NCBI GenBank assembly: GCA_964513925.1
Contig: CAZENR010000023.1
Location: 1 to 14,117 of the forward strand
DNA: 14,117 nucleotides
Origin: DAORHV01 sp964513925
Lineage (GTDB): Bacteria > Patescibacteriota > Gracilibacteria > Peribacterales > Peribacteraceae
Reading direction: 5' to 3'
A program made the position numbers and the translations under genes. The notes beneath the pieces are model-generated. The model saw nothing but the letters and a program-made list of their open reading frames with translations, was not told where the DNA came from and did not search any database. Below, piece by piece: positions 1 to 6,621 of the stretch (its first letter is position 1; the number at the start of each line of letters is the position of its first letter).

Positions 1-28
1 CGTAGCGCTTTCAAGGAGTCATGGAGTC

Positions 29-652
29 CTACAAGTTGTACTGCGGCGGCTCGAACGCATGGATTTTCGTTATGGGTAGTGCCACGAACCACACGCTTCC
101 CTTAATGTTTTCCTCTGGCACAAACGGCGTAGCATGCGCGCCAACATGGGCGAAACTGCGTGAATCCAGGCTGCCCTGCCTGTTGTCTCCAAGTACAAAA
201 TACTGGCCCTGCGGAACCGTGAAGATCTCCTCGGAAGTATCGCCGCTGCTGACGGGATACTTGTACGTGTTCCCGCTGCTGGCTTGGCTTAAGTATGGCT
301 CGTTGAACTGGATGTCGCCCTTGCTCGGGTCGCGCAAGTACACGTACCCGTTGCGTACCACGATAGTGTCGCCAGGCAATCCAATGACACGCTTTACATA
401 GTACTTGCTAGGATCGGTTTCAGGTCGAAACACCACAATATCACCACGCTGCGGAGAGCCAAACAGGTAACGGAATTTATTGATGACGATGTATTCCTTG
501 TGCTCCAGGGTATCGACCATGGAGTTCCCTTCGATCTGGAACGGCGACACAATGAACGTACGGATCACTGCCACAATGGCGACAATAATGACGATGTTCA
601 GTATGACGTCGAACAGGTGGAAGAGAATGCCGCGCTGCTTCGAAGCTGTCAT
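29..652 (-). CDS. lepB: Signal peptidase I
   Basis: Type I signal peptidase (family S26), which removes signal peptides from exported proteins at the outer face of the cytoplasmic membrane. The protein has 207 residues. One N-terminal membrane helix lies at about residues 9-34, followed by GNSM with the nucleophile Ser44. The general base is Lys87 in YYVKRVIGLPGD, and a GDNR box sits near the C-terminus. The usual SMxPTL motif reads SMVDTL, with Asp in place of Pro. An in-frame ATG at 739 would overlap the divergent PH gene and add 29 residues unlike this family. The ATG at 652 is preferred because it puts the membrane helix at the usual place and has a -10 hexamer 6 nt upstream. Assignment is secure; the start is probable. 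Confidence 0.95.
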   Translation of the reverse strand: MTASKQRGILFHLFDVILNIVIIVAIVAVIRTFIVSPFQIEGNSMVDTLEHKEYIVINKFRYLFGSPQRGDIVVFRPETDPSKYYVKRVIGLPGDTIVVRNGYVYLRDPSKGDIQFNEPYLSQASSGNTYKYPVSSGDTSEEIFTVPQGQYFVLGDNRQGSLDSRSFAHVGAHATPFVPEENIKGSVWFVALPITKIHAFEPPQYNL

Positions 653-658
653 GAAACC

Positions 659-664
659 AGTATA
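659..664 (-). promoter_or_regulatory. -10 element of lepB, predicted leaderless
   Basis: TATACT (5 of 6 to TATAAT) ends 6 nt before the lepB ATG on the minus strand. No Shine-Dalgarno sequence lies between them. A weak -35 candidate, TTCAAG, is 17 nt upstream (682-687). This spacing would start transcription at or next to the A of the ATG. Confidence 0.55.
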
Positions 665-729
665 CCAAAAAGAGAGTCGTACTTGAAGGCATGAATACGA
701 CTGCGCTTCTGCCCAGTTGGAATGTGCGG

Positions 730-735
730 TACAAT
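730..735 (+). promoter_or_regulatory. -10 element deciding a GTG start for the PH-domain gene
   Basis: TACAAT (5 of 6) ends 6 nt before the in-frame GTG at 742, the same geometry as at other genes in this window. No clear -35 is seen. It argues for the GTG over the upstream ATG at 691, whose only nearby signal is a weak TACTTG. Confidence 0.45.
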
Positions 736-741
736 CCACGT

Positions 742-1365
742 GTGGATCGTTTGAACCGTTTTTTCTTCACCGGGCACCTGGAAGAAGAAGAGGTCATGAA
801 GCGCGTCGTGCACAAGCACTGGATCACCATGTTGCAGTCGCTGTTTTGGCCGACCGCTTCTGTTCTTGCGGCTATCGTGGTCGCCATTTTCCTGCCCGAT
901 AAGTACGTGCTGTACACCGCGCTCGTTGCGGTGTTTGCAGCGCTTGTGTGGTGGGCGAGAAACTTCATGGATTACTTCTTGGACGCATGGGTGATTACGA
1001 ATAAAGGCGTTATCGACCTTGCATGGCACGGATGGTTCCACCGACAGGCGTCGCGCACGCTGTACAGCGACATCCAATCCGTGAGCTACGAAATTAAAGG
1101 GATTGCGCCCACGCTGCTACGCTACGGCACCATCACCATTGAAAAAATCTCCACCGGTTCCACCGTGTCTTTGGATCACGTGTACCAACCCAAGAACGTG
1201 GAATCCTCCATTCTCCTGGGATTGGAAGCGTACATGCACAAGAAGAATCTCAAGGACGCAACGACTGTACAGGGCATTCTATCTGAATTCGTGGCTGGCA
1301 CCTTGCAAAAGCAGGCGTTTGAAAAACCCGCTGCCGCGCCCGTTCCCGCCAAGAAGAAATCATGA
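742..1365 (+). CDS. Bacterial PH-domain (YdbS/YdbT-like) membrane protein
   Basis: Membrane-anchored protein with a bacterial pleckstrin-homology fold, of unknown biochemical role. Starting at GTG 742 it has 207 residues; an in-frame ATG at 691 would add 17. The N-terminus carries an FTGHLEEEEVMKRVVHKHW segment, typical of the approach to the first helix in this family. Two hydrophobic helices follow (about residues 32-52 and 57-75). The PH-like beta domain begins at DAWVITNKGVIDL and includes SRTLYSDIQSVSY and LLRYGTITIEKIS. The tail is rich in Ala, Pro and Lys. Its TGA stop overlaps the ATG of the next gene (ATGA), implying co-translation. The family is clear, the function is not, and the start is open. 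Confidence 0.8.
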   Translation: MDRLNRFFFTGHLEEEEVMKRVVHKHWITMLQSLFWPTASVLAAIVVAIFLPDKYVLYTALVAVFAALVWWARNFMDYFLDAWVITNKGVIDLAWHGWFHRQASRTLYSDIQSVSYEIKGIAPTLLRYGTITIEKISTGSTVSLDHVYQPKNVESSILLGLEAYMHKKNLKDATTVQGILSEFVAGTLQKQAFEKPAAAPVPAKKKS

Positions 1366-1763
1366 CGCTTTGGATCGCTTTTGGCGCGCTTGTATTTGCG
1401 GTTCTGGCAGGCCTGGTGTTTACGGTGCTGCTGGCACGAACCCGCAAGCTAAAGGGGCCTGCGGCCGCCGCCATCCGCAATGCGTGGGAGCATGCGCGGC
1501 AACAGCAGAGCGACGTGCTGAAAGTGATGGAAGCGGACAAGGTCGTGGATACGGCGCTAAAGTTACTTGGTTTTACGGGTTCCATGGGCGACAAGCTCAA
1601 GCAATCGGGGCCACGCTTCCGGAACTTGAATGAAGTCTGGTGGGCGCACAAGCTGCGCAACCAGTTGGCTCATGAGCTGCAACGATCGCCAAACAAAGAA
1701 GAAACGAAACGTGCGATGGATGCATTCAAAGGCGCACTGAAAGATCTGGGAGTGCATGTGTAA
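1362..1763 (+). CDS. Small one-TM protein with CPR-type AHKLRN/AHE motif
   Basis: A 133-residue protein with one N-terminal membrane helix (about residues 3-25), a basic stop-transfer stretch (ARTRKLKG) and a helical cytoplasmic domain. The cytoplasmic part contains EADKVVDTALKLLG and, near residue 93, WWAHKLRNQLAHE. From memory, this pattern (EADkvlD...AHKlRN.iAHE) recurs in many small membrane proteins of Candidate Phyla Radiation bacteria. The HxxRNxxAH part resembles helical motifs of HEPN-like proteins, but nuclease activity cannot be inferred from it. The start codon overlaps the stop of the PH-domain gene, so the two are probably co-translated. Function unknown. Confidence 0.82.
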   Translation: MTLWIAFGALVFAVLAGLVFTVLLARTRKLKGPAAAAIRNAWEHARQQQSDVLKVMEADKVVDTALKLLGFTGSMGDKLKQSGPRFRNLNEVWWAHKLRNQLAHELQRSPNKEETKRAMDAFKGALKDLGVHV

Positions 1764-1773
1764 GACGGCGCGG

Positions 1774-1779
1774 TATACT
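1774..1779 (+). promoter_or_regulatory. -10-like element upstream of pth
   Basis: TATACT (5 of 6) ends 11 nt before the pth ATG, just after the stop codon of the preceding gene. It would give a leader of only a few nucleotides. No -35 is apparent, and pth may also be read from upstream. Confidence 0.4.
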
Positions 1780-1790
1780 ACGTTGCGCGT

Positions 1791-2342
1791 ATGAAGCCAT
1801 CGCTCGTTATCATCGGCCTAGGAAACGTAGGGAAGGCTTATGCCGATACCAGACACAACGTGGGCTTCTTGGCGTTGGATGCCTTGCAGAAACATCTCGG
1901 CACTGTCGCTTGGAGCGAGAAGCAGAAATTTTTAGCGCAGGTGGGCGAGGCCGAATTCGAAGGCAGTCCCGTACTATTGGTAAAGCCGACCACGTACATG
2001 AACCTGTCCGGGCAATGCGTACGCAAGCTGGTCGATTTTTATAAACTGCAACCATCGACTCAACTGCTGGTGTGCTGTGACGACATCGATCTGCCTTTGG
2101 GCACGCACCGTTTCCGCGTTTCCGGAGGCCCGGGCACGCACAACGGCCTCAAGTCGATTGTCGAGGCAGTTGGCGAAGGGTTTCCGCGTTTACGCATCGG
2201 GCTCGGGCGGCAGCCAGAGGGTGCTGACTTGGCCTCGTGGGTGCTTTCCAGACTGCCGGCTTCGGACGTACATGCCATGCAGCCGTGTTTCGATGCACTG
2301 CCAACATGCATGCACGATCTACTCGCGGCGCAGTCGGCATGA
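1791..2342 (+). CDS. pth: Peptidyl-tRNA hydrolase
   Basis: Cytoplasmic hydrolase that cleaves peptidyl-tRNA dropped from stalled ribosomes and recycles the tRNA. The 183 residues are close to the family norm. The expected active-site residues are present: His22 in DTRHNVGF, Asn71 in YMNLSG, Asp97 in CCDDIDLPLG and Asn118 in THNGLKS. The RLRIGLGR box follows. It starts 27 nt after the previous stop. Its own stop overlaps the start of the next gene by 4 nt (ATGA), which suggests coupled translation with the glycoside-hydrolase-like protein. Assignment is secure. Confidence 0.97.
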   Translation: MKPSLVIIGLGNVGKAYADTRHNVGFLALDALQKHLGTVAWSEKQKFLAQVGEAEFEGSPVLLVKPTTYMNLSGQCVRKLVDFYKLQPSTQLLVCCDDIDLPLGTHRFRVSGGPGTHNGLKSIVEAVGEGFPRLRIGLGRQPEGADLASWVLSRLPASDVHAMQPCFDALPTCMHDLLAAQSA

Positions 2343-3622
2343 AGCAACACACTACGCGGCTGGGACTGTACGCCTGGGGAGGCCCGGGCACCGCGGACAT
2401 GATCCGCGTGAAGCACGGATCCTGGGGCATGAGTGTGGATGGCGCCAGCTTTCTTCGGCTGTACGAAGACGAAAGCATTGAGCATGCCGCCTCACTTGGA
2501 GTTACCGACATGTGGGTCACGTACTCGTGGGGCTTTTGCGATGCTGCAGAACAGGCCCAGCGGGGGTACTTGCGCAGCCGACTACCGGCGTTTCGTCGAC
2601 GTGGCATAGCAACACACGCGTACGTGCAGGGGCCAAACAGAGTGATTCGCGATTGCGCCCAAGACCTGTTCTGCAAGGATGGCGATAACCGCCTGCTGCC
2701 CTACAGCGCCGGACGGGCAATGGTGTGCACCAATAATCCGGAAGGCATGCACGCCGTCCTGTCGCGCGTGCAGGCAGCATGCAAAGAAGATTGTGACGGC
2801 GTGTTCATGGATAACATGCTGTACGGTGCTCCGCCTGCATACGCCCGCAGAGACTTTGCGACGTTCTTCGGCTGCGCGTGCCATTGGTGCCGCGATCTCT
2901 TTGCAGCGCAGAACGGGTATGCCTTGCCGCTCTATGAGCGCAAAGGCGAGAAGCAGGTTGCCGACTGCGTGCGTTTCCGCTGCGACTCGTTGCACCGACT
3001 GGTGGCCGCGGCATCCGGAATCTGCAAATCCTCCGGAAAAGCCTTTGGCGTAAATCTATTCGATCCCGTGTGGCACGACCCCGAACTGACATTCGGCTAC
3101 GCAGTAGATGCACTCACGCCGCACCTTAACTACCTGCTGTTTGAAAACCACGCACTGGCAGGGGAAGGGAATGTTTCGAATGCGCACCTGTGCGACGTCA
3201 TCCGAGAAGCCGGAAAACCGGCGTTCATTGTTTCGTACCGCAAGGGCATAGGCTGCGATGCGCAGTGGTCGCAGCGCGACATCGATGCACTTGCAGGAGA
3301 CGCGCAACGGCTTGGGTACTTTGCCTGCATGAAAGCGTCGGAATACGTACACATGAACACCTGGCACGCCGCCGATCTTTCCAAATGGAAAAAACCCGAA
3401 CCGGTTGCAGGCAGGGAGAGGAGTGCAACACACCCGAAGACGCCGCTGCCTGCATCGACATTGCTCGGTCGCGTGACGGGCATGCTGGCGGCACGCGTGC
3501 AGCAAAGATGTGGGCGGGCAATCTTCGAACTTCCGCTTCCCGGCATTGTGCCAAGGCGGCAGCTCATCGCCTGGATGTGCCGAAGGCGACAACGTTACGT
3601 GTACGACGCTACTCCCGAATGA
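2339..3622 (+). CDS. TIM-barrel glycoside-hydrolase-like protein
   Basis: A 427-residue protein resembling putative glycoside hydrolases of the GHL/alpha-galactosidase-like TIM-barrel kind. Supporting features are DGVFMDNM (residues 153-160; Asp158 could be catalytic), CACHWCRDLF (179-188), which matches the Cys-x2-Cys insertion of such families, and LLFENH (267-271; Glu269 as second carboxylate). There is no signal peptide, so it should be cytoplasmic. The protein is rich in Cys and has a basic tail (about 355-427). ATG 2339 is chosen over an in-frame ATG at 2237 because 2237 lies deep inside pth, while 2339 forms an ATGA overlap with the pth stop. Substrate unknown. It overlaps the convergent membrane-protein gene by 14 nt. 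Confidence 0.72.
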   Translation: MKQHTTRLGLYAWGGPGTADMIRVKHGSWGMSVDGASFLRLYEDESIEHAASLGVTDMWVTYSWGFCDAAEQAQRGYLRSRLPAFRRRGIATHAYVQGPNRVIRDCAQDLFCKDGDNRLLPYSAGRAMVCTNNPEGMHAVLSRVQAACKEDCDGVFMDNMLYGAPPAYARRDFATFFGCACHWCRDLFAAQNGYALPLYERKGEKQVADCVRFRCDSLHRLVAAASGICKSSGKAFGVNLFDPVWHDPELTFGYAVDALTPHLNYLLFENHALAGEGNVSNAHLCDVIREAGKPAFIVSYRKGIGCDAQWSQRDIDALAGDAQRLGYFACMKASEYVHMNTWHAADLSKWKKPEPVAGRERSATHPKTPLPASTLLGRVTGMLAARVQQRCGRAIFELPLPGIVPRRQLIAWMCRRRQRYVYDATPE

Positions 3623-4205
3623 CTGGCTTTCTGAATAAGATGTGCCAAACGGTAACCACGAACACACCCACCACGCATACCAAGGCGCCAATAGCCCATT
3701 CGAACAGGCTTTCCTTCACACCTAGATGGCCCGAAATACCATGCATGCATGCAAAGAATGCGCTGAAGAACAGGCCGAAGTAATAGTCGCGGGGAAACGG
3801 CCCAATCCAATTACGGAACCACCAGATGTTGTGCTTGTTGTACTTGCGAAGGCCGAAACTCGGATTAAACACGAACCACAGGTAATCCCAGAACACGGTA
3901 AAGAGAGCCAAGCTCGACAGCACCGAAAACTCCAGCGGCCACGACCATCGCGGTGAGAAGAGTACCGGCAGGTGGAAGAACAGGACGAACATTGTAAACA
4001 GCCAGAAGTGGTACCCCGTCAGCTCCTTTCCGTTAAAAAGGTTCAGTAACCACGGAGGGCCATAGCGCCAGGTCGGCAGCTTTTTCGCCCAGCCGTATTC
4101 GCCCTCAATTTGCACCTCTAAATTCGCCGTCACGATGGAAAGTGCAAGCACGAATGTTGAGAGCGAAATGAACGACGGCGGCTGCAGCAGTACTTCCGGT
4201 GACAT
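3609..4205 (-). CDS. Multi-pass integral membrane protein, family not recognised
   Basis: A protein of 198 residues with four or five hydrophobic helices and many aromatic residues. It contains FTVFWDYLWFVFNPSFGLRKYN followed by HNIWWFRNWIGPFPRDYYFGL, an arrangement suggesting a membrane enzyme or transporter with charged residues at the interface. No family is named with confidence. In-frame ATGs at 4268 and 4220 exist. ATG 4205 is preferred because TACCAT lies exactly 6 nt upstream with CTGGCA 18 nt before it, and because the longer forms would cover the msrA start. It is divergent from msrA across 29 bp and convergent with the preceding gene. Confidence 0.78.
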   Translation of the reverse strand: MSPEVLLQPPSFISLSTFVLALSIVTANLEVQIEGEYGWAKKLPTWRYGPPWLLNLFNGKELTGYHFWLFTMFVLFFHLPVLFSPRWSWPLEFSVLSSLALFTVFWDYLWFVFNPSFGLRKYNKHNIWWFRNWIGPFPRDYYFGLFFSAFFACMHGISGHLGVKESLFEWAIGALVCVVGVFVVTVWHILFRKPVIRE

Positions 4206-4228
4206 AGATGCATGGTACATGCTAGAGT
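4199..4228 (+). promoter_or_regulatory. Leaderless promoter of msrA
   Basis: On the plus strand, -35 GTGACA (4199-4204, 5 of 6), an 18-nt spacer, and -10 TAGAGT (4223-4228, 4 of 6) ending 6 nt before ATG 4235. The -35 box overlaps the start codon of the divergent membrane-protein gene. No Shine-Dalgarno sequence is present. Confidence 0.55.
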
Positions 4229-4241
4229 TTTGGCATGCCAG
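4212..4241 (-). promoter_or_regulatory. Leaderless promoter of the membrane-protein gene
   Basis: On the minus strand, -35 CTGGCA (4236-4241, 4 of 6), an 18-nt spacer, and -10 TACCAT (4212-4217, 4 of 6) ending 6 nt before ATG 4205. The -35 box overlaps the start codon of msrA on the other strand. Confidence 0.5.
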
Positions 4242-4723
4242 AGCCAGTGAAAACCGAGATCGCCACATTTGCAGCCGGATGTTTTTGGGGTGTGGAAGAA
4301 CTGTTTCGCGTCATGCCGGGTGTCGCGCGCACGCGGGTTGGATACACGGGAGGCGCGACCGATGCCCCGACATACGAAATGGTCTGCAGCGACCAAACCG
4401 GACACGCCGAGGCGGTGGAGGTGACGTTCGACCCTGAGAAGGTCCCGTACTCATCGCTGCTTCAGGTGTTCTGGGACAACCACAATCCCACAACGCCCAA
4501 CCAACAAGGACCGGATTACGGCAGTCAGTACCGTTCGGCAATTTTCTACCACTCGCCGGAACAACAGAAGTCCGCAGAAGAATCTAAGGTTACTGTGGAA
4601 CAAAGCGGCAGGTGGAAAAAACCCATCGTCACGCAGATCGTTCCGGCACAGCGCTTCTTCGAAGCCGAAGCGTACCACCAGCAGTACCTGTTCAAGCGGG
4701 GTCTAGGCTCGTGCCACGTATGA
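4235..4723 (+). CDS. msrA: Peptide-methionine (S)-S-oxide reductase A
   Basis: Reduces methionine-S-sulfoxide in oxidised proteins back to methionine, in the cytoplasm. The 162 residues are the normal single-domain length. The catalytic Cys16 lies in AAGCFWG, YTGG and TGHAEAVEV follow, and PDYGSQYRSAIFYHSPEQ is the usual substrate-pocket segment. A resolving Cys160 sits in the C-terminal GLGSCHV. The ATG has a leaderless promoter. The 3' end overlaps the convergent flavoprotein gene by 21 bp, so the codons for the resolving-Cys tail are also the last codons of the neighbour on the other strand. No msrB is visible in the window. Confidence 0.97.
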   Translation: MPEPVKTEIATFAAGCFWGVEELFRVMPGVARTRVGYTGGATDAPTYEMVCSDQTGHAEAVEVTFDPEKVPYSSLLQVFWDNHNPTTPNQQGPDYGSQYRSAIFYHSPEQQKSAEESKVTVEQSGRWKKPIVTQIVPAQRFFEAEAYHQQYLFKRGLGSCHV

Positions 4724-5950
4724 TGCTGCAGCGCCGGCGGCTATCCAGCCGGTGGTCCAGCACAGCTGTAAGCTAAATCCGCCGGACGGCCTATCGAAAT
4801 CCAGCACGTCGCCAATGAGGTACAACCCGGGCACGATTTTGGAGGACATGGTGCGGAACTCCACCTCCTTGAGCAATACTCCGCCGCTCGTCACAATTGC
4901 TTTGTCTTCGCCAAGCAGGCTGCTAACGGTCAGTAACAACGACTTCAGCATGTGTACCAGTGCCTGGCGCTGGTCCTTGGGAAGACGGTACACCGGTGTT
5001 GCTGCATCGATGCCGCAGAGCGCAAGTAGCGTATGCAACAGCCTGGGCGGAATGTGCTCAAAGTGGACGTTCTTCATCTGCTTGTTCTTCTGCGCTTCCA
5101 AATCCCGTAGCAGCAGACGGTCGAGCGTGCCTGGATCGTGGGAAGGGAATAGGTCTACGCGCACGCGCACTTCCCCCGCCTCCAGCGCATCGCCGATGTC
5201 TTTACTCATGTTCAAGATCAGCGGCCCACTGAGGCCGAAGTGCGTGAAGAGGATCTTGCCGCTGCGCTGGTCCAGCGTTCGTCCATCTTGTTCCACGATG
5301 ACTTTTGCCTTCGGAAACGCCAGCCCAGAGACATCGGCCACCCAGCGCTCCCGGACGGCAACCGGAACGAGCGCGGTACTTGGCTCTGCAACCGTGTGAC
5401 CTAGCTGACGCAACCAGGGGAACGCGTCGCCGGTAGAGCCCGTTTCGGGGTGTGATGCACCGCCAGTCGCCATAATGCAGGCCCGGGCGTGCAGCTTGCC
5501 TTGCGTCGTCTGCAACGTAAACATGCCGTCGGCAGAACGGGTAACACCTCGTACCGACGTACCCAGGCGAATATCCGCGCCGAATTTTTTACACTGCGCC
5601 TGCAACAGATCCCGCACATCCTGCGCTTGCTGCGACTTGGGGAATGCACGCTTTTCCGCCTCCACTGTAAGCGGCAGGCCACGCCCCTCGAAAAAGTCGA
5701 AGGTGGACTGCGCATCGAACTGCGTGAATGCACCCAGCAGCGCCTTACCCTGCTTTCCGTAGCGTTCTGCAAGCATGCGCCTGTCGAATTCGGCATTGCA
5801 AATGTTGCACCTGCCTCCGCCGGTGATGCAGAGCTTTTTCCCGGCCACGGGATTCTTCTCCAACACCACGACCTTGGCTCCCATTTCGGCGGCATGCGCC
5901 GCCGCAAACAACCCGCTGGCACCCGCGCCGATGATGGCGATATCGATCAC
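4703..5950 (-). CDS. FAD-dependent oxidoreductase, HI0933/YhiN family
   Basis: A flavoprotein of the BaiN/HI0933 family with a Rossmann FAD-binding fold; the physiological substrate is not known. The protein starts V/M-IDIAIIGAGASGL, giving the GxGxxG dinucleotide motif at residues 8-13. LEKNPVAGKKLCITGGGRCNICN then fixes the family. The middle has ATGGASHPETGSTGDAFPW, and the C-terminus shows VTSGGVLLKEV, TMSSKIVPGLYLIGDVLD and SGGFSLQLCWTTGWIAAG, which contact FAD. It has 415 residues from a GTG start at 5950. An in-frame ATG at 6064 would add 38 residues lacking family likeness. The GTG places the Rossmann fold at the N-terminus and has a -10 hexamer 6 nt upstream. Confidence 0.93.
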   Translation of the reverse strand: MIDIAIIGAGASGLFAAAHAAEMGAKVVVLEKNPVAGKKLCITGGGRCNICNAEFDRRMLAERYGKQGKALLGAFTQFDAQSTFDFFEGRGLPLTVEAEKRAFPKSQQAQDVRDLLQAQCKKFGADIRLGTSVRGVTRSADGMFTLQTTQGKLHARACIMATGGASHPETGSTGDAFPWLRQLGHTVAEPSTALVPVAVRERWVADVSGLAFPKAKVIVEQDGRTLDQRSGKILFTHFGLSGPLILNMSKDIGDALEAGEVRVRVDLFPSHDPGTLDRLLLRDLEAQKNKQMKNVHFEHIPPRLLHTLLALCGIDAATPVYRLPKDQRQALVHMLKSLLLTVSSLLGEDKAIVTSGGVLLKEVEFRTMSSKIVPGLYLIGDVLDFDRPSGGFSLQLCWTTGWIAAGAAASYVARA

Positions 5951-5956
5951 GGCGAT

Positions 5957-5962
5957 ATGGTA
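5957..5962 (-). promoter_or_regulatory. -10 element deciding a GTG start for the HI0933-family gene
   Basis: TACCAT (4 of 6) ends 6 nt before GTG 5950 on the minus strand. The same hexamer at the same spacing precedes the ABC ATPase and the membrane-protein gene. No good -35 is seen. The gene could also be read from the promoter of the broken gene upstream. Confidence 0.45.
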
Positions 5963-5969
5963 GCGAAGT

Positions 5970-6586
5970 TTACGCTGCGTTGCGCTGCTGGCTAGCCGTT
6001 GCGAACGGGTGACGCAGTCGAATTTCCTGCGGTGCCACAATATGCTTCGTCCAACTGCGGACATTCTCGGCGAACGTTTCTATATGCAAACCGCAGCTGT
6101 GCAGCTTATCCAAAACAAACACGTCGTTACTTTGCATGCCAACCCCGAGTACGGAAACGCTGTGCATCACTTTGCCGGATCCGTTCAGAAGCTGGTACGC
6201 AGACGGCAGGGGAGAGGGGAGTGGTCGTCCAACGGAAATACGCTCGGTTCCAATGAGCTTAGGAGAATTGCGCCACTTTAGACTTCGTCCCAGCATGAAC
6301 TCGGCAAGCCCGTGGCAATTTCCTCCAACGCAAAGCGCTGCATCGCAGCATCCGAGGACAGCAGTTCGATGAGCTGTCGCAGCTGCCTGGCGCAGTGACC
6401 GCTGATCGCGCAGACGATGTGCGATTGTCGGGCAAGCACGACAGCTTCGTCGTGCATTGGCACCAAGGAGTAGCCGCTGGCGGTATGCAATGCCGACCGC
6501 ATGAGCGGCGGAGTGTACGACAAACGCCAAGCGGCTTCCAGTGGTTAGAGCATGCAAAGGTATTTGTACACCGAATTGTTTGCCAT
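5970..6586 (-). pseudogene. Interrupted gene, possible papain-fold/C39-like peptidase in its C-terminal half
   Basis: The 664-bp stretch between the flavoprotein and the ABC ATPase holds no intact gene but has a readable minus-strand product. From ATG 6586 it reads MANNSVYKYLCML, then a TAA (6545-6547), then 89 natural-looking codons in the same frame (PLEAAWRLSY to SSCWDEV) ending at a TAA (6278-6280). Reading resumes in the -1 frame (KWRNSPKLIG...) to a TAA at 5970. The last part, with MHSVSVLGVG and NDVFVLDKL, resembles the His and Asp region of papain-fold or C39-like peptidases; that family link is weak. Intact length would be about 205 residues. It carries a convincing divergent promoter. 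Alternatives are a sequencing error, recoding, or a shorter protein starting at 6523 or 6502. Confidence 0.5.
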
Positions 6587-6608
6587 ACGAACAACCATAC
6601 GTTACCAT
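6580..6608 (+). promoter_or_regulatory. Leaderless promoter of the ABC exporter operon
   Basis: On the plus strand, -35 TTGCCA (6580-6585, 5 of 6), a 17-nt spacer, and -10 TACCAT (6603-6608, 4 of 6) ending 6 nt before ATG 6615. This supports 6615 over the upstream in-frame ATG at 6552. The -35 overlaps the ATG of the divergent interrupted gene. Confidence 0.6.
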
Positions 6609-6621
6609 GCACGTATGTCGA
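6594..6621 (-). promoter_or_regulatory. Promoter of the interrupted minus-strand gene
   Basis: On the minus strand, -35 TCGACA (6616-6621, 5 of 6), a 16-nt spacer, and -10 TATGGT (6594-6599, 4 of 6) ending 7 nt before ATG 6586. The -35 overlaps the start codon of the ABC ATPase gene. Confidence 0.45.

Noticed and set aside
653..739. An N-terminal extension of lepB to the ATG at 739
   Set aside because: It would place 29 unfamiliar residues before the membrane helix and overlap the divergent PH-domain gene.
6009..6281. A 90-residue plus-strand reading frame opposite the interrupted gene
   Set aside because: It is antisense to the more protein-like minus-strand reading, has no promoter of the type seen elsewhere and matches no family I know.
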